Assembly: GCF_019702925.1 (NCBI RefSeq)
Contig: NZ_AP024713.1
Span: 1,364,001-1,428,000 of the forward strand
Length of the DNA: 64,000 bases
Source of the DNA: Campylobacter sp. 19-13652
Lineage (GTDB): Bacteria > Campylobacterota > Campylobacteria > Campylobacterales > Campylobacteraceae
Direction of reading: 5' to 3'
Part shown: in pieces, positions 11,517 to 19,324 of the stretch
Layout of the letters: the number at the start of each line of letters is the position of its first letter
How positions within the stretch are numbered: position 1 is the stretch's first letter
Position numbers and translations under genes: made by a program
The notes under the pieces: model-generated
Database searches by the model: none
Told to the model about the DNA's origin: nothing
Seen by the model: the letters and a program-made list of their open reading frames with translations, nothing else

Positions 11517-12170
11517 ATGCAGATAGAATTTACAATATGTAGCCAAAGTATGCTCCTAGCATACCTACCACAGCCGATAAATGAGCAAAAACAAGAGCTT
11601 ATTTGGGCTATGGCTGACGCAGCAAATGAGCTTCAAAAGGTAAGAGAGTGCGTGTGTGGAATGAATAATATAGCTGTTTTTACACATGAAATTGAATACG
11701 ATGAGCTAAAAGAGCTAAAAATAGAGCTTGAAAATATCTTTAAGAATTTAAAGCCACGCCAAATAAATGGCAGAATAATCGAAATTGAGGTGAATTACGG
11801 AGGAGAAATTGGGGTTGATTTAATCCAAATGGCAAAAGCCAAAAATATCTCGCCACAAGAGCTGGTTAGACTACACACACAGCCACTTTATACGGTGTTT
11901 TTCCTAGGATTTTTGCCTGGATTTGCATACCTTGGTGGGCTTGATGAAAGGCTTTATCACCCTAGACTATCTAGCCCTAGAAAGAGCATAAAAGCGGGTA
12001 GCGTTGGTATCGGAGGTAGTCAAACTGGCGTCTATCCTAGCGCCAGCCCTGGAGGCTGGAACCTCATAGGCAGCACAGATGCGGTGCTTTTTGACCCACA
12101 AAAAAGCGAGCCAAACCTCCTAATGGCTGGCGATAGGCTTAAATTTATCGCAAAGGAGGTGCTAGTATGA
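11517..12170 (+). CDS. pxpB: 5-oxoprolinase subunit PxpB (KipI family)
   Basis: A 217-residue KipI/PxpB-family protein. The C-terminal domain has the signature GFLPGFAYLGGLDERL, followed by RLSSPRKSIKAGSVGIGGSQTGVYP and SPGGWNLIGST (about 130-190). With PxpC and PxpA it forms an ATP-dependent 5-oxoprolinase that opens 5-oxoproline, a damage product of glutamine and glutamate metabolism, to glutamate. The gene overlaps pxpC by 4 bases (ATGA). The ribosome site before the ATG is weak (AAGACAAG). In B. subtilis the homologue KipI also inhibits the sporulation kinase KinA, which does not apply here. Confidence 0.92.
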   Translation: MQIEFTICSQSMLLAYLPQPINEQKQELIWAMADAANELQKVRECVCGMNNIAVFTHEIEYDELKELKIELENIFKNLKPRQINGRIIEIEVNYGGEIGVDLIQMAKAKNISPQELVRLHTQPLYTVFFLGFLPGFAYLGGLDERLYHPRLSSPRKSIKAGSVGIGGSQTGVYPSASPGGWNLIGSTDAVLFDPQKSEPNLLMAGDRLKFIAKEVLV

Positions 12171-13072
12171 TAATGATACAGGTAGCTGGATTTGTTGGGG
12201 TGCAAGATCTTGGTAGGAACGGATTTTTACATAGCGGAGTAGGCGTAAGTGGAGCAATGGATAAATTTGCCCTGATGGCGGCAAATGCTGCACTTGGCAA
12301 TGACTTAGGTGCGGCTGGACTTGAGATAATGGGTGCAGTTAGCGTTGAATTTACAAACGATAGCAATTTTATCTTAACCGGAACTGAATATAAACTAAAA
12401 TTAAACGATACCTATATTAATAGTTATACAAGATACAGTGTAAAAAAGGGCGATATTTTAAGCATAGAGGGTGCAATAGATGGGATGTATGGTTATCTCG
12501 CTATTAGCGGCGGCATTGATGTGCCAGTCGTGCTAGGAGCTAGGGCGCAGAGCGTATCTGGGGGATTTGGTGGCTTTTGTGGTAGGTTTTTAAAGTCAAA
12601 CGACGAGCTAAAAATCCACCGCTCTTCACCACTAAAGCCCCTAAAAATTCAAGCCCCACAGCAAAGAGAGAGCATAAGAATTCTCGCAAGTAGCGAATGG
12701 AGCGATTTTATCATGCCTCAAACAATCCTAGCCCAGCCATACAAACTTACCTCAAACCTCAGCCGAATGGGCTACCGACTAGAAGGCGAACTAGCACTAA
12801 AACCACGCAAAAGCCTAGAAATGCCAAGCCACGGAGTAATGCCAGGCGTAGTGCAAATCCCACCAAACGGGCAACCCATAGTCCTCATGAAAGATGCGCA
12901 AACCACGGGCGGATACCCAAAAATAGCTACCGTAATAGACGCCGACCTAGGACATCTTGCGCAAAAACGCCCAGCTCAAAGCGTGCAATTTGAGCTAATT
13001 AGCGTAAAAAACGCTATCCTTGCAAGCAAGGAGCTAAATGAGCAAATTCTAAAGATAAAAGAGCTTGCATAA
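12167..13072 (+). CDS. pxpC: 5-oxoprolinase subunit PxpC (KipA family)
   Basis: A 301-residue biotin-dependent carboxyltransferase-like protein of the KipA/PxpC family. The N-terminus has GFVGVQDLGRNGFLHSGVGVSGAMDKFALMAAN. The C-terminal half has SNLSRMGYRLEG, SHGVMPGVVQIPPNGQPIVLMKDAQTTGGYPKIATV and DLGHLAQKRP. The length is normal for the family. It overlaps pxpB, so both are made from one transcript. A hairpin after its stop (13086-13119) probably ends transcription in both directions against the convergent XRE gene. It works with PxpA, whose gene lies 1.4 kb further on. Confidence 0.92.
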   Translation: MIMIQVAGFVGVQDLGRNGFLHSGVGVSGAMDKFALMAANAALGNDLGAAGLEIMGAVSVEFTNDSNFILTGTEYKLKLNDTYINSYTRYSVKKGDILSIEGAIDGMYGYLAISGGIDVPVVLGARAQSVSGGFGGFCGRFLKSNDELKIHRSSPLKPLKIQAPQQRESIRILASSEWSDFIMPQTILAQPYKLTSNLSRMGYRLEGELALKPRKSLEMPSHGVMPGVVQIPPNGQPIVLMKDAQTTGGYPKIATVIDADLGHLAQKRPAQSVQFELISVKNAILASKELNEQILKIKELA

Positions 13073-13085
13073 AGCGGGCAAAACG

Positions 13086-13119
13086 CGCATAAACAAACTT
13101 GTGGTGGCTAGTTTATGCG
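13086..13119. terminator. Hairpin between convergent pxpC and XRE regulator
   Basis: CGCATAAAC (13086-13094) pairs with GTTTATGCG (13111-13119), a perfect 9-bp stem placed between two convergent stops and overlapping the last codons of the minus-strand gene. T-runs are short, so termination efficiency is uncertain. Confidence 0.55.
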
Positions 13120-13424
13120 TGCCAAGAGTTTTGAAATTTAGCTACATCAAAATAGTTCTCTATCTCAATCGGCTTAAAAAATTCATCAATCTCAACGCCA
13201 AAAAGCATAGATAATCTAAAAAGATGACTGAGATTAAAATGCTTGCCGTGTGCGTAGTTTTCGGTATTTGCGTAAAATCCAGATGATCTTTGACCTATGC
13301 TGAGCGCCACTTCTAGCTGACTTAGCCCACGCTCTAGCCTGAGCCTTTTTACGTTCGCACATATCATCATAAAAAATCTATCTTCTTGTTCTTTGTTTAT
13401 TATTGGCGGAATATTATTAAACAT
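13113..13424 (-). CDS. XRE-family (Cro/CI-type) transcriptional regulator
   Basis: About 103 residues when started at the ATG at 13424, which has an AAGG ribosome site 8 bases upstream. A TTG start 51 bases earlier is possible but would run into the operator region. Residues 18-75 form a helix-turn-helix of the XRE type (NVKRLRLERGLSQLEVALSIGQRSSGFYANTE, then LSHLFRLSMLFGVEIDEFF). The C-terminus is short, with no ligand domain. It is divergent from the outer-membrane gene, and a perfect 20-bp palindrome plus a related half-site lie between them. It therefore probably represses its own gene and that neighbour. The signal sensed is unknown. Confidence 0.85.
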   Translation of the reverse strand: MFNNIPPIINKEQEDRFFMMICANVKRLRLERGLSQLEVALSIGQRSSGFYANTENYAHGKHFNLSHLFRLSMLFGVEIDEFFKPIEIENYFDVAKFQNSWHA

Positions 13425-13479
13425 TAAGTGCCTTAATTTTTTATGAAGTTTAAAATAACTTCCAAATTTACGCAACTAT

Positions 13480-13568
13480 CTATAGAAATGATTTTTATAG
13501 ATATATTTTTTAATCGCTTTTTAAGTATGTGAAATTTATAATCTTAAAATCATTTCTATAGAAATGAT
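13480..13568. promoter_or_regulatory. Divergent operator region with a 20-bp palindrome
   Basis: A perfect palindrome ATCATTTCTATAGAAATGAT occupies 13549-13568. It starts 7 bp after a TATAAT -10 (13537-13542) reading toward the outer-membrane gene, so it would cover the transcription start. A second site with the same right arm, CTATAGAAATGAT, lies at 13480-13492 near the XRE start. This layout suits binding by the adjacent XRE protein to control both genes. Confidence 0.75.
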
Positions 13569-13602
13569 ACCTACACTATCTAAACAAAAAAAGGAGTTTT
13601 TT

Positions 13603-14286
13603 ATGTTTAAAAAATCACTCGTTCTAAGCCTAGCCTTAGCGACCGCTCTATCTGCATCAGATCTTCGCTTTGAGCTTGGCTCGGCAAGCGGCGACGGAAA
13701 GCTAAAAACAGCAGACATCGTCCTTAACACAGGCTCTAGCCAAAGCGGCTTTACGACTAAAACCAGGCTAGGCTACGCAAAGCACGATAACGGCAACGCA
13801 TACAGAGTAGACGCGGTCTTTGGCTGGCAGTTTGGCGATGCAAATAGCTGGGGCTTGTTTAAAATTTATCCTATCGGCGTGGGATATACGTACTATTCGA
13901 GCAAAGACAACTTTTTCGTCAGCTACAATGGCAGCAGCTACGGCTATGTGAGCGATAACCTAAGTATGTTTACATACAAAGCTGGTATTGAGTATCAAAA
14001 AGACAGCCTATTCCTAGACAAACTAAGCCTGCTAGTTGGGGCGTTTTACACGCATACGTTCTACACAACTAACATCGATGAAGGAAACGACAATTATTAC
14101 AGCGACCTAAACTACAAGCCAAAAGGCTTTGAAACCTACGTCGGTGTCGATTACGGCGTAACAGATAAATTTATCGTGGGCGCAAAAGTGGGCTATAATA
14201 AATTTAAAGATAGCTCGTTTTTGGACGAGTCGTTTTTTAACCATTCAGGCGCTACGTTTAAGCTAAGCGTTGGATATAAATTTTAA
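13603..14286 (+). CDS. Outer-membrane beta-barrel protein under XRE control
   Basis: About 227 residues from the ATG at 13603, which follows AAGGAG; the ATG at 13564 is inside the operator and lacks a ribosome site. Residues 1-18 are a Sec signal peptide (MFKKSLVLSLALATALSA), and SDLRFELG begins the mature protein. The rest is alternating amphipathic strands rich in Tyr, Gly and Asn. It ends in the classic barrel terminus FKLSVGYKF with C-terminal Phe, the BAM recognition signal. The size suggests an 8-10-stranded barrel. Substrate and function are unknown. It splits the pxpBC and pxpA genes, so a link to uptake of a pyroglutamate-type compound is only a guess. Confidence 0.8.
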   Translation: MFKKSLVLSLALATALSASDLRFELGSASGDGKLKTADIVLNTGSSQSGFTTKTRLGYAKHDNGNAYRVDAVFGWQFGDANSWGLFKIYPIGVGYTYYSSKDNFFVSYNGSSYGYVSDNLSMFTYKAGIEYQKDSLFLDKLSLLVGAFYTHTFYTTNIDEGNDNYYSDLNYKPKGFETYVGVDYGVTDKFIVGAKVGYNKFKDSSFLDESFFNHSGATFKLSVGYKF

Positions 14287-14305
14287 TCTCCTTTAAGAAA
14301 TTTTC

Positions 14306-14327
14306 GTGGCTAGCTTTTAGCCACTTT
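14306..14327 (+). terminator. Rho-independent terminator after the beta-barrel gene
   Basis: GTGGCTA (14306-14312) pairs with TAGCCAC (14318-14324) over a 5-base loop, followed by a short T-rich tract. It lies 20 bp after the stop. Confidence 0.7.
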
Positions 14328-14399
14328 CTGCATTCTTTACTTTTGTTTAAAAATTAATATTAAGTTAATTATTTATAACAAATATTAAACAATATTAAA

Positions 14400-14405
14400 T
14401 ATAAT
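14400..14405 (+). promoter_or_regulatory. -10 element upstream of pxpA
   Basis: TATAAT lies 28 bp before the GTG start of pxpA, within a strongly AT-rich stretch after the terminator. It suggests that pxpA and the permease form a separate transcript. Confidence 0.5.
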
Positions 14406-14432
14406 TGAAAAAATTATAAGCAAAGGCAAATA

Positions 14433-15182
14433 GTGAAAATAGATTTTAACTGCGATTTAGCCGAGGGTCTAGGGGTCGAAGAGGTAATAATGCCATACAT
14501 CAGCTCAGCAAACATAAGCTGCGCCCTACACGCTGGAAGCGTGGACGAGACAGCCCGCACAATAGCCCTAGCCAAAAGCCACGGCGTACAAATAGGCGCG
14601 CACCCCAGCTTTGACGATAGGGCAAACTTTGGCAGGAGTAATTTAAACCTAAGCAAACTAGAAATACAAAATCTACTAGCATATCAGCTTGGTGCATTTT
14701 TGTCACTGTGCGACGAAGCAGGAGCAGTCTGCGCCTACGTAAAGCCCCACGGAGCGCTTTATAACATGGCGGCAAAGGACTATGCTCTAGCACACATTAT
14801 CGCCGAATTTGTTGCCAAAATCTCGCAAAAATGGGGACAAAATCTAGCCATAATGGGGCTTAGCAATAGTCAAAGCGCACAAGCGGCAAAGGCGGTCGGT
14901 GTTAAATTTATAAGCGAAGTTTTCGCAGACAGGCACTACACAGACTGCGGTACACTAGTGCCTAGAAATGAGGCAAATGCGCTAATTCACGATAAATTTG
15001 AAGCAATCGCACAGGTTGTAAGCATGGCAAAAAATGGCGTAGTAAAGAGCATAAGCGGCAAATCCGTAGCAGTCTGCGCTGATAGCTTGTGCGTGCATGG
15101 AGACGGCGAAAATGCCGTAGAATTCGTACTTGCTATAAAAAATACCTTAGAAAAAGAGGGTGTAAGCGTGGGAGCATTTTAA
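14433..15182 (+). CDS. pxpA: 5-oxoprolinase subunit PxpA (LamB/YcsF family)
   Basis: A 249-residue LamB/YcsF protein starting at GTG; the start is fixed by the conserved KIDFNCDLAEG. Further signatures are ISCALHAGSVDETARTIALAKSHGVQIGAHPSFDD, YVKPHGALYN and the C-terminal CVHGDGENAVE. PxpA is the subunit that hydrolyses the phosphorylated 5-oxoproline intermediate in the PxpABC complex. It is separated from pxpBC by the regulator and outer-membrane genes, and followed 62 bp later by an NRAMP-like permease. The B. subtilis ycsF-ycsG-kipI-kipA operon has the same set of partners. Confidence 0.92.
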   Translation: MKIDFNCDLAEGLGVEEVIMPYISSANISCALHAGSVDETARTIALAKSHGVQIGAHPSFDDRANFGRSNLNLSKLEIQNLLAYQLGAFLSLCDEAGAVCAYVKPHGALYNMAAKDYALAHIIAEFVAKISQKWGQNLAIMGLSNSQSAQAAKAVGVKFISEVFADRHYTDCGTLVPRNEANALIHDKFEAIAQVVSMAKNGVVKSISGKSVAVCADSLCVHGDGENAVEFVLAIKNTLEKEGVSVGAF

Positions 15183-15244
15183 TCTAGCATAAGCCAAAAC
15201 GCAGACTTAATCAAAGCCGATAAAATAAATTTAAAGGAGAGCAA

Positions 15245-16423
15245 ATGGCAGACAAAAAGGCAATTTTTGGGGCGGCAGCACTCATGGCGACTTCCGCCGT
15301 GGGTCCTGGATTTTTAACACAAACGGCTAAATTTACAGAAACGCTCATGGCTAGCTTTGCCTTTATCATACTAGCCTCAGTCATCATAGACATTGGCGTG
15401 CAGCTAAACGTCTGGCGCGTAATCGCCGTTAGTCGCCTAAAGGCGCAAGAGCTAGCGGAGCGCGTATTTCCAGGGGTTGGCTACTTGCTAGCTGCACTTA
15501 TTGTAATGGGCGGACTCGCCTTTAATATAGGCAACATAGCAGGCGCTGGACTTGGGGTAAGCTCTGTATTTCCTAGTATTGACCCCATAATTGGCTCAAT
15601 TATTAGCGCTGGCGTAGCGATAGCCGTTTTTGCGAGCAAAGACGCGGGTTCACATATGGATAAATTCGCCCAGTTTATGGGCGCTGTTATGATTTTAATC
15701 ATCGCTTATACGGTCTTTGAGGCAAATCCTCCGCTAGCTGATGCTGCCATAGAGGCGGTAGCTCCGCAGAAATTTGACGCCATAGCACTCGTAACACTAG
15801 TAGGTGGGACTGTGGGCGGATATATCACATTCTCAGGCGCACACAGGCTGCTTGATGCAGGCATAAGTGGCGTGGAAAATCTAGGTCACGTAACCAAAAG
15901 CTCAATAACAGGCATTCTCGTGGCAAGTTTTATACGCATATTTTTGTTTTTAGCCGTGCTTGGGGTAGTGGCAACTGGCGTAAAGCTAGACCCAGCCAAC
16001 GTCGCCCTGACACCATTTTCTCACATACTCGGAGACTTTGGCAGAATTATGTTTGGGCTTGTTATCTGGGCAGCTAGCGTAACATCGGTAGTCGGAGCTG
16101 CGTATACTTCGGTTAGCTTTATGACAGGCTTTAGTCAAAGTATCAAAAGGCACCAAAACCTAATTATCATCGCATTTATCGTATTTTCGACGCTCATTTT
16201 CTCAACCGTCGGAAAGCCAGTACAAGTACTTGTGCTAGTTGGCACGCTAAATGGGTTAATCCTGCCTATTGCGCTAGTTGTAATCCTGCTGGCTGCATAT
16301 CGTAAAGACATCGTGGGCACGTACCGCCACCCAGTGTGGATAGCTGGCTTTGGCTGGCTCATTGCCGCTGCTATGAGCTATCTAAGCTACATCACGATAG
16401 TAAAATATCTAAGCTCTTTTTAA
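15245..16423 (+). CDS. NRAMP-superfamily permease linked to pxp genes (YcsG-like)
   Basis: A 392-residue integral membrane protein with about 11 hydrophobic segments. The start, after AAAGGAGAGCAA, is well supported. TM1 has the NRAMP-like SAVGPGFLTQTAKF in place of the metal-binding DPGN motif, so transport of a divalent metal is doubtful. The homologue YcsG sits next to pxpA in Bacillus. The usual inference is uptake of 5-oxoproline or a related compound, or a supporting role in that pathway. The gene is co-transcribed with pxpA, and a repeat island follows it. Confidence 0.8.
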   Translation: MADKKAIFGAAALMATSAVGPGFLTQTAKFTETLMASFAFIILASVIIDIGVQLNVWRVIAVSRLKAQELAERVFPGVGYLLAALIVMGGLAFNIGNIAGAGLGVSSVFPSIDPIIGSIISAGVAIAVFASKDAGSHMDKFAQFMGAVMILIIAYTVFEANPPLADAAIEAVAPQKFDAIALVTLVGGTVGGYITFSGAHRLLDAGISGVENLGHVTKSSITGILVASFIRIFLFLAVLGVVATGVKLDPANVALTPFSHILGDFGRIMFGLVIWAASVTSVVGAAYTSVSFMTGFSQSIKRHQNLIIIAFIVFSTLIFSTVGKPVQVLVLVGTLNGLILPIALVVILLAAYRKDIVGTYRHPVWIAGFGWLIAAAMSYLSYITIVKYLSSF

Positions 16424-16568
16424 ATTTATCGCAAGGCAAGAATGAGCAAAACCGTAGAAACTTTGGATTATTTTGGTTTGTGGATTGTATTTATTTTTAT
16501 GTTTTTTATTCACGTACATAGTTTTTCTTTTTTACGCCAGGGGAGGGGGTGGAGGCTTGAATTACTAA

Positions 16569-16786
16569 AAACTGCGACTTCGTCTTGTTTTACGAAGTCG
16601 CCCCATTCCTATTTTATCCATCGCTCGCACTACTTCGTAATATGCTCACTCGCTTACAGCACACAGGAGCGTATGCAAGCCACAAAGTGGCTTAGGATGA
16701 CGACTGCTTACTGTGCGTACATAAAGCGAGTAGACGAGTATATCACAAAGCGATACGAGCCACATAAAGAGCAGTCGTCGTCCTAG
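16569..16786 (-). repeat. Modular intergenic repeat family 1, copy C
   Basis: Read on the minus strand it follows the same block order as copy A: CTAGGACGACGACTGC, GGCTCGTATCGC, ATATACTCG, CGCTTTATG-ACGCACAG-AAGCAGT, CTAAGCCACTTTGTGGCTTGC, CTCCTGTG, GTAAGCGAGTGAGC, GTGCGAGCGATGGATA. It ends in a perfect 10-bp hairpin made from the GCGACTTCGT unit. It is the best-preserved copy besides A. Confidence 0.75.
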
Positions 16787-17040
16787 GCTTCGCCTGCCGA
16801 CGCTCCCCACACGCTAGCGGTGTCGCTAGCATTTAAATTTATCTGCGATAAATTTAAATCACGACTTTTAAAGATTGCTTTAAATTTAAAGTTTGCTCCG
16901 CCTAAAATAACGGAGAATGCGAAGTATCATGAGATGAATTTTTGCAAACTGAGAGCTAGCTAGTGTTAGCGAAGACAGAGATGAAAAAAGCATAAATTTA
17001 TTACGACGTACCCAAAAGGCACAGTGTGTTTTAGGTAGGT

Positions 17041-17092
17041 GCAGGGAGCGCAAGCACTCCCTGCCCGCAAAGACTGGCAAAGCCAGTCTGCG
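17041..17092. repeat. Two tandem perfect hairpins
   Basis: GCAGGGAG (17041-17048) pairs with CTCCCTGC (17057-17064). AGACTGGC (17071-17078) pairs with GCCAGTCT (17082-17089), extended by CGC/GCG. These are GC-rich against an AT-rich background. They may act as bidirectional terminators or as part of the repeat island. Confidence 0.65.
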
Positions 17093-17184
17093 GAATTTAA
17101 AGAGCGAGCTGAGCTCCAAAAAGCTTTGAATTTAAGAAAAATAACTTCAACGAGATAGGAACGTCAAGATGCTCGCATCGCACA

Positions 17185-17286
17185 GCTAGGCAAGGCGGAT
17201 AAGCAAGTGGCAGGGGAGTTACCTAATAGGTAATGACTGCAGCCACTTGCGATATCCAACGCAGCATAGCAAAGCGAGGCAAGCTG
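17185..17286 (+). repeat. Structured intergenic repeat family 2, copy 2
   Basis: GCTAGGCAAGGCGGAT is followed by a perfect 9-bp stem GCAAGTGGC (17203-17211) with GCCACTTGC (17242-17250). This encloses the GTTACC (17218-17223) and GGTAAT (17229-17234) hairpin; CCAACGCAGCATAGC and GCGAGGCAAG follow. It has the same fold as copies 1 and 3 with different outer-stem bases. It ends 15 bp from the stop of the minus-strand cytochrome gene. Confidence 0.75.
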
Positions 17287-17300
17287 GCTTTTACGCCAGC

Positions 17301-19274
17301 TTAGCCCACAAAGGCATAGATGATTAGGGCTAGGAATATTAGCCCAGTTGCGAGCATTGCAAAGCCAGCAAATTTAGCAATAGCAGAGTATTGGCCAAAC
17401 TTATCATCTTTTACGATTAGCCGTTCAAGCTCGCCGCTAGCACGCAGGCGCTCATACCACTTCGCGCGCTCCGCTTTTAGCTCATCTTCGCCTAAATGCC
17501 CTGAGAAAATCACCGTATCCATCGGGAAGCGGTCGGCTCTAAAGTGGGTGTTGAAAAAATGCACCGCAAAGATAAAGCCAGTCGCAAGCAGGGCTTCATC
17601 GGAATGGACTATCGTGCTTAAATTTATCGCCCACGGCGGTAAAAAGCTAGCAAAAAATGTCGGAAAAGCCAGCACCAGCCCAGAAAAGCCGATGACAAAC
17701 ATACCCCAAAATACCGCTAGATAATCAAACTTCTCCCAGTATGTAAAGCGGTCAAACTGCGGTCGCTCGCCAGCTCCTACAAACCACTTTAGATTTGCCC
17801 ACAAGTCCCTAAAATCCTGAGTTCTTGGCATTAGGCTATCAGCTCCAAAAAGCTTAAATTTGCTCTTACGATAGCGCAGAATAATCTCAATAATATGCAC
17901 CACAAAGCACGCCCCCATAATGGCCGCACTCAGCCTGTGAATGAGCATAGCCCCGTCAATACCGCCCATTAAATTTATCATCACGCTAGCCCATTTGGCG
18001 GTGTAAAACTTCTGCGGCAGCCCAGAAAATGCTAGCCCCAAAAAGCTCGCCGCCACAAAAAAGTGCATCACGATATGAAGCGTGCTAAAGCGGCGAATTC
18101 GGACTTTGCAGTTATGAGCCTTTTCTTTAGCGGCTTTAAACTCGGCTGGGAAACGCAGCCTAAGGCTAATTAGCTTAATGCTCCAAAGCAGAGTATGCAG
18201 GCCAAAAAAGCCAAAGACGACTATGAGTAGCCCCGTCATAAACACATATGCGCCGTGCAGCTCTGGGTAACGCTCGCCGTCGTTGTGATCAGCGTGAGCG
18301 ATAAAGCCAAAGGCAAACTCATCATCGCCATTTGCGTGGCAGGTCTTGCAGGTCTGGCTTCTATTTAGCGCCCCTAGCGTGCTTTTTTCATCGCTTGGCG
18401 GCAAGATAGCGTGCGTGCCGTGGCAGTCAAAGCAGGCTGCTATACGTGGTGCAGAGCCTAGACGCTGCAGGTACATCGCCTTGCCGTGAAAGGTCTCGTA
18501 GTAGTGGGCCTGCTGCTTTTCGTGGCACTCACCGCACTTTGCATCGCTTGCTTTTTTATAATCTACTGGATTTTCAAATTTAACGCTATGCACGCTGTGG
18601 CAGTCGGTGCAGGCTGGCTTTGGATGGGCGTTAGTGGCAAAGATATTTTTCTTATGCAGCGTCGAATGCACGCTAGCGCTAAACTCCACCCCCTCCTTTT
18701 CGTGGCACTTTACGCAACCTTCATTGACTAGCTTTTTGTTTTTGCTATTTTCTGCTGTGTGGCAATCACGACAGCTAGGAAGTGAGCCAAAGAGCATATG
18801 AGAGTGGATATTATCCTTTATATTCTCGCCCAGATCCTTGCCGCTGCCTACTTCAGCCTGCTTTATCTGCCTGCCTGAAATAGCCCAGCCCTCAAGCCCA
18901 TCAAGCATCACGTAGACGTTTTTATAGCCAAGCTCATTTAGGGCTAGGGCTGCCTGGCTAGCGGTGTAGTTTAGGCGGTTTAGCCCATAGATGACTATCG
19001 TTGCATCCTTATCGCTTGGCAGGAGCTTTTCATACTCTGGCGTGTTGATAAAGACTGCATTTGGCAAAAATCCCCACTCCCTATGCACCTCCTCGCTATT
19101 TACATCAAGCAGCACGGCTCCGTCATTTATAAGCGCTGCAGCCTTTGCCATACTTATGGGCTTTACGCCGCTAATTAGCGCCATCTCGCCCTCGCCACCA
19201 GCCCTTAGGGCTTTGGGCGCAAAAAGCACAAGCACGCAGGATAAAACAGCTAGCAAATATTTAAATTTATTCAT
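17301..19274 (-). CDS. Rhodanese-like / hexahaem c / cytochrome b membrane protein
   Basis: A 657-residue three-part protein. It has a Sec signal (1-25) and a rhodanese-like domain (about 35-138) in which the catalytic Cys is absent (VIYGLNR, Gly97 at the expected place). Six CXXCH haem c motifs follow (Cys 168, 187, 222, 247, 281, 309), then about six membrane segments (342-370, 400-420, 442-466, 517-540, 557-576, 633-655). The His-bearing segments, including HFFNTHFRADRFPMD, are typical of the cytochrome b family that exchanges electrons with quinol. The likely role is moving electrons from menaquinol through haem b and the six haems c to the MccA-type enzyme encoded 50 bp upstream in the same operon. 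That differs from the MccCD quinol dehydrogenase of Wolinella. Function is inferred from domains and context. Confidence 0.8.
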   Translation of the reverse strand: MNKFKYLLAVLSCVLVLFAPKALRAGGEGEMALISGVKPISMAKAAALINDGAVLLDVNSEEVHREWGFLPNAVFINTPEYEKLLPSDKDATIVIYGLNRLNYTASQAALALNELGYKNVYVMLDGLEGWAISGRQIKQAEVGSGKDLGENIKDNIHSHMLFGSLPSCRDCHTAENSKNKKLVNEGCVKCHEKEGVEFSASVHSTLHKKNIFATNAHPKPACTDCHSVHSVKFENPVDYKKASDAKCGECHEKQQAHYYETFHGKAMYLQRLGSAPRIAACFDCHGTHAILPPSDEKSTLGALNRSQTCKTCHANGDDEFAFGFIAHADHNDGERYPELHGAYVFMTGLLIVVFGFFGLHTLLWSIKLISLRLRFPAEFKAAKEKAHNCKVRIRRFSTLHIVMHFFVAASFLGLAFSGLPQKFYTAKWASVMINLMGGIDGAMLIHRLSAAIMGACFVVHIIEIILRYRKSKFKLFGADSLMPRTQDFRDLWANLKWFVGAGERPQFDRFTYWEKFDYLAVFWGMFVIGFSGLVLAFPTFFASFLPPWAINLSTIVHSDEALLATGFIFAVHFFNTHFRADRFPMDTVIFSGHLGEDELKAERAKWYERLRASGELERLIVKDDKFGQYSAIAKFAGFAMLATGLIFLALIIYAFVG

Positions 19275-19324
19275 ATCTATCCCTTTTTATGGCTAGATTA
19301 GGGGCGTTTTGCCCCTGCTAGCTG

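Larger units (their letters stand above)
16424..17300. other. Repeat island between the permease and cytochrome genes
   Basis: About 880 bp without a convincing gene. It holds repeat family 1 copy C (16569-16786), several hairpins, and repeat family 2 copy 2 (17185-17286). The hairpins include a GCTAGCG/CGCTAGC stem near 16812, two tandem strong stems at 17041-17092 and a TAAATTTATC stem near 16835. A short open frame from 16442 begins MSKTVETLDYFGLWIVFIFM after an AAGGCAAG site. It could be the start of a small membrane peptide, but its frame runs on into repeat sequence, so I do not call it. Confidence 0.65.

Noticed and set aside
15245-16423. Manganese/iron NRAMP transporter
   Set aside because: The DPGN metal-binding motif of TM1 is not present and the genomic context is oxoprolinase, so a metal substrate is not supported.
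16442-16786. 114-residue open frame after the NRAMP-like permease
   Set aside because: The first 30 residues could be a small membrane peptide, but the remainder is translation of repeat family 1, so the frame as a whole is not credible.
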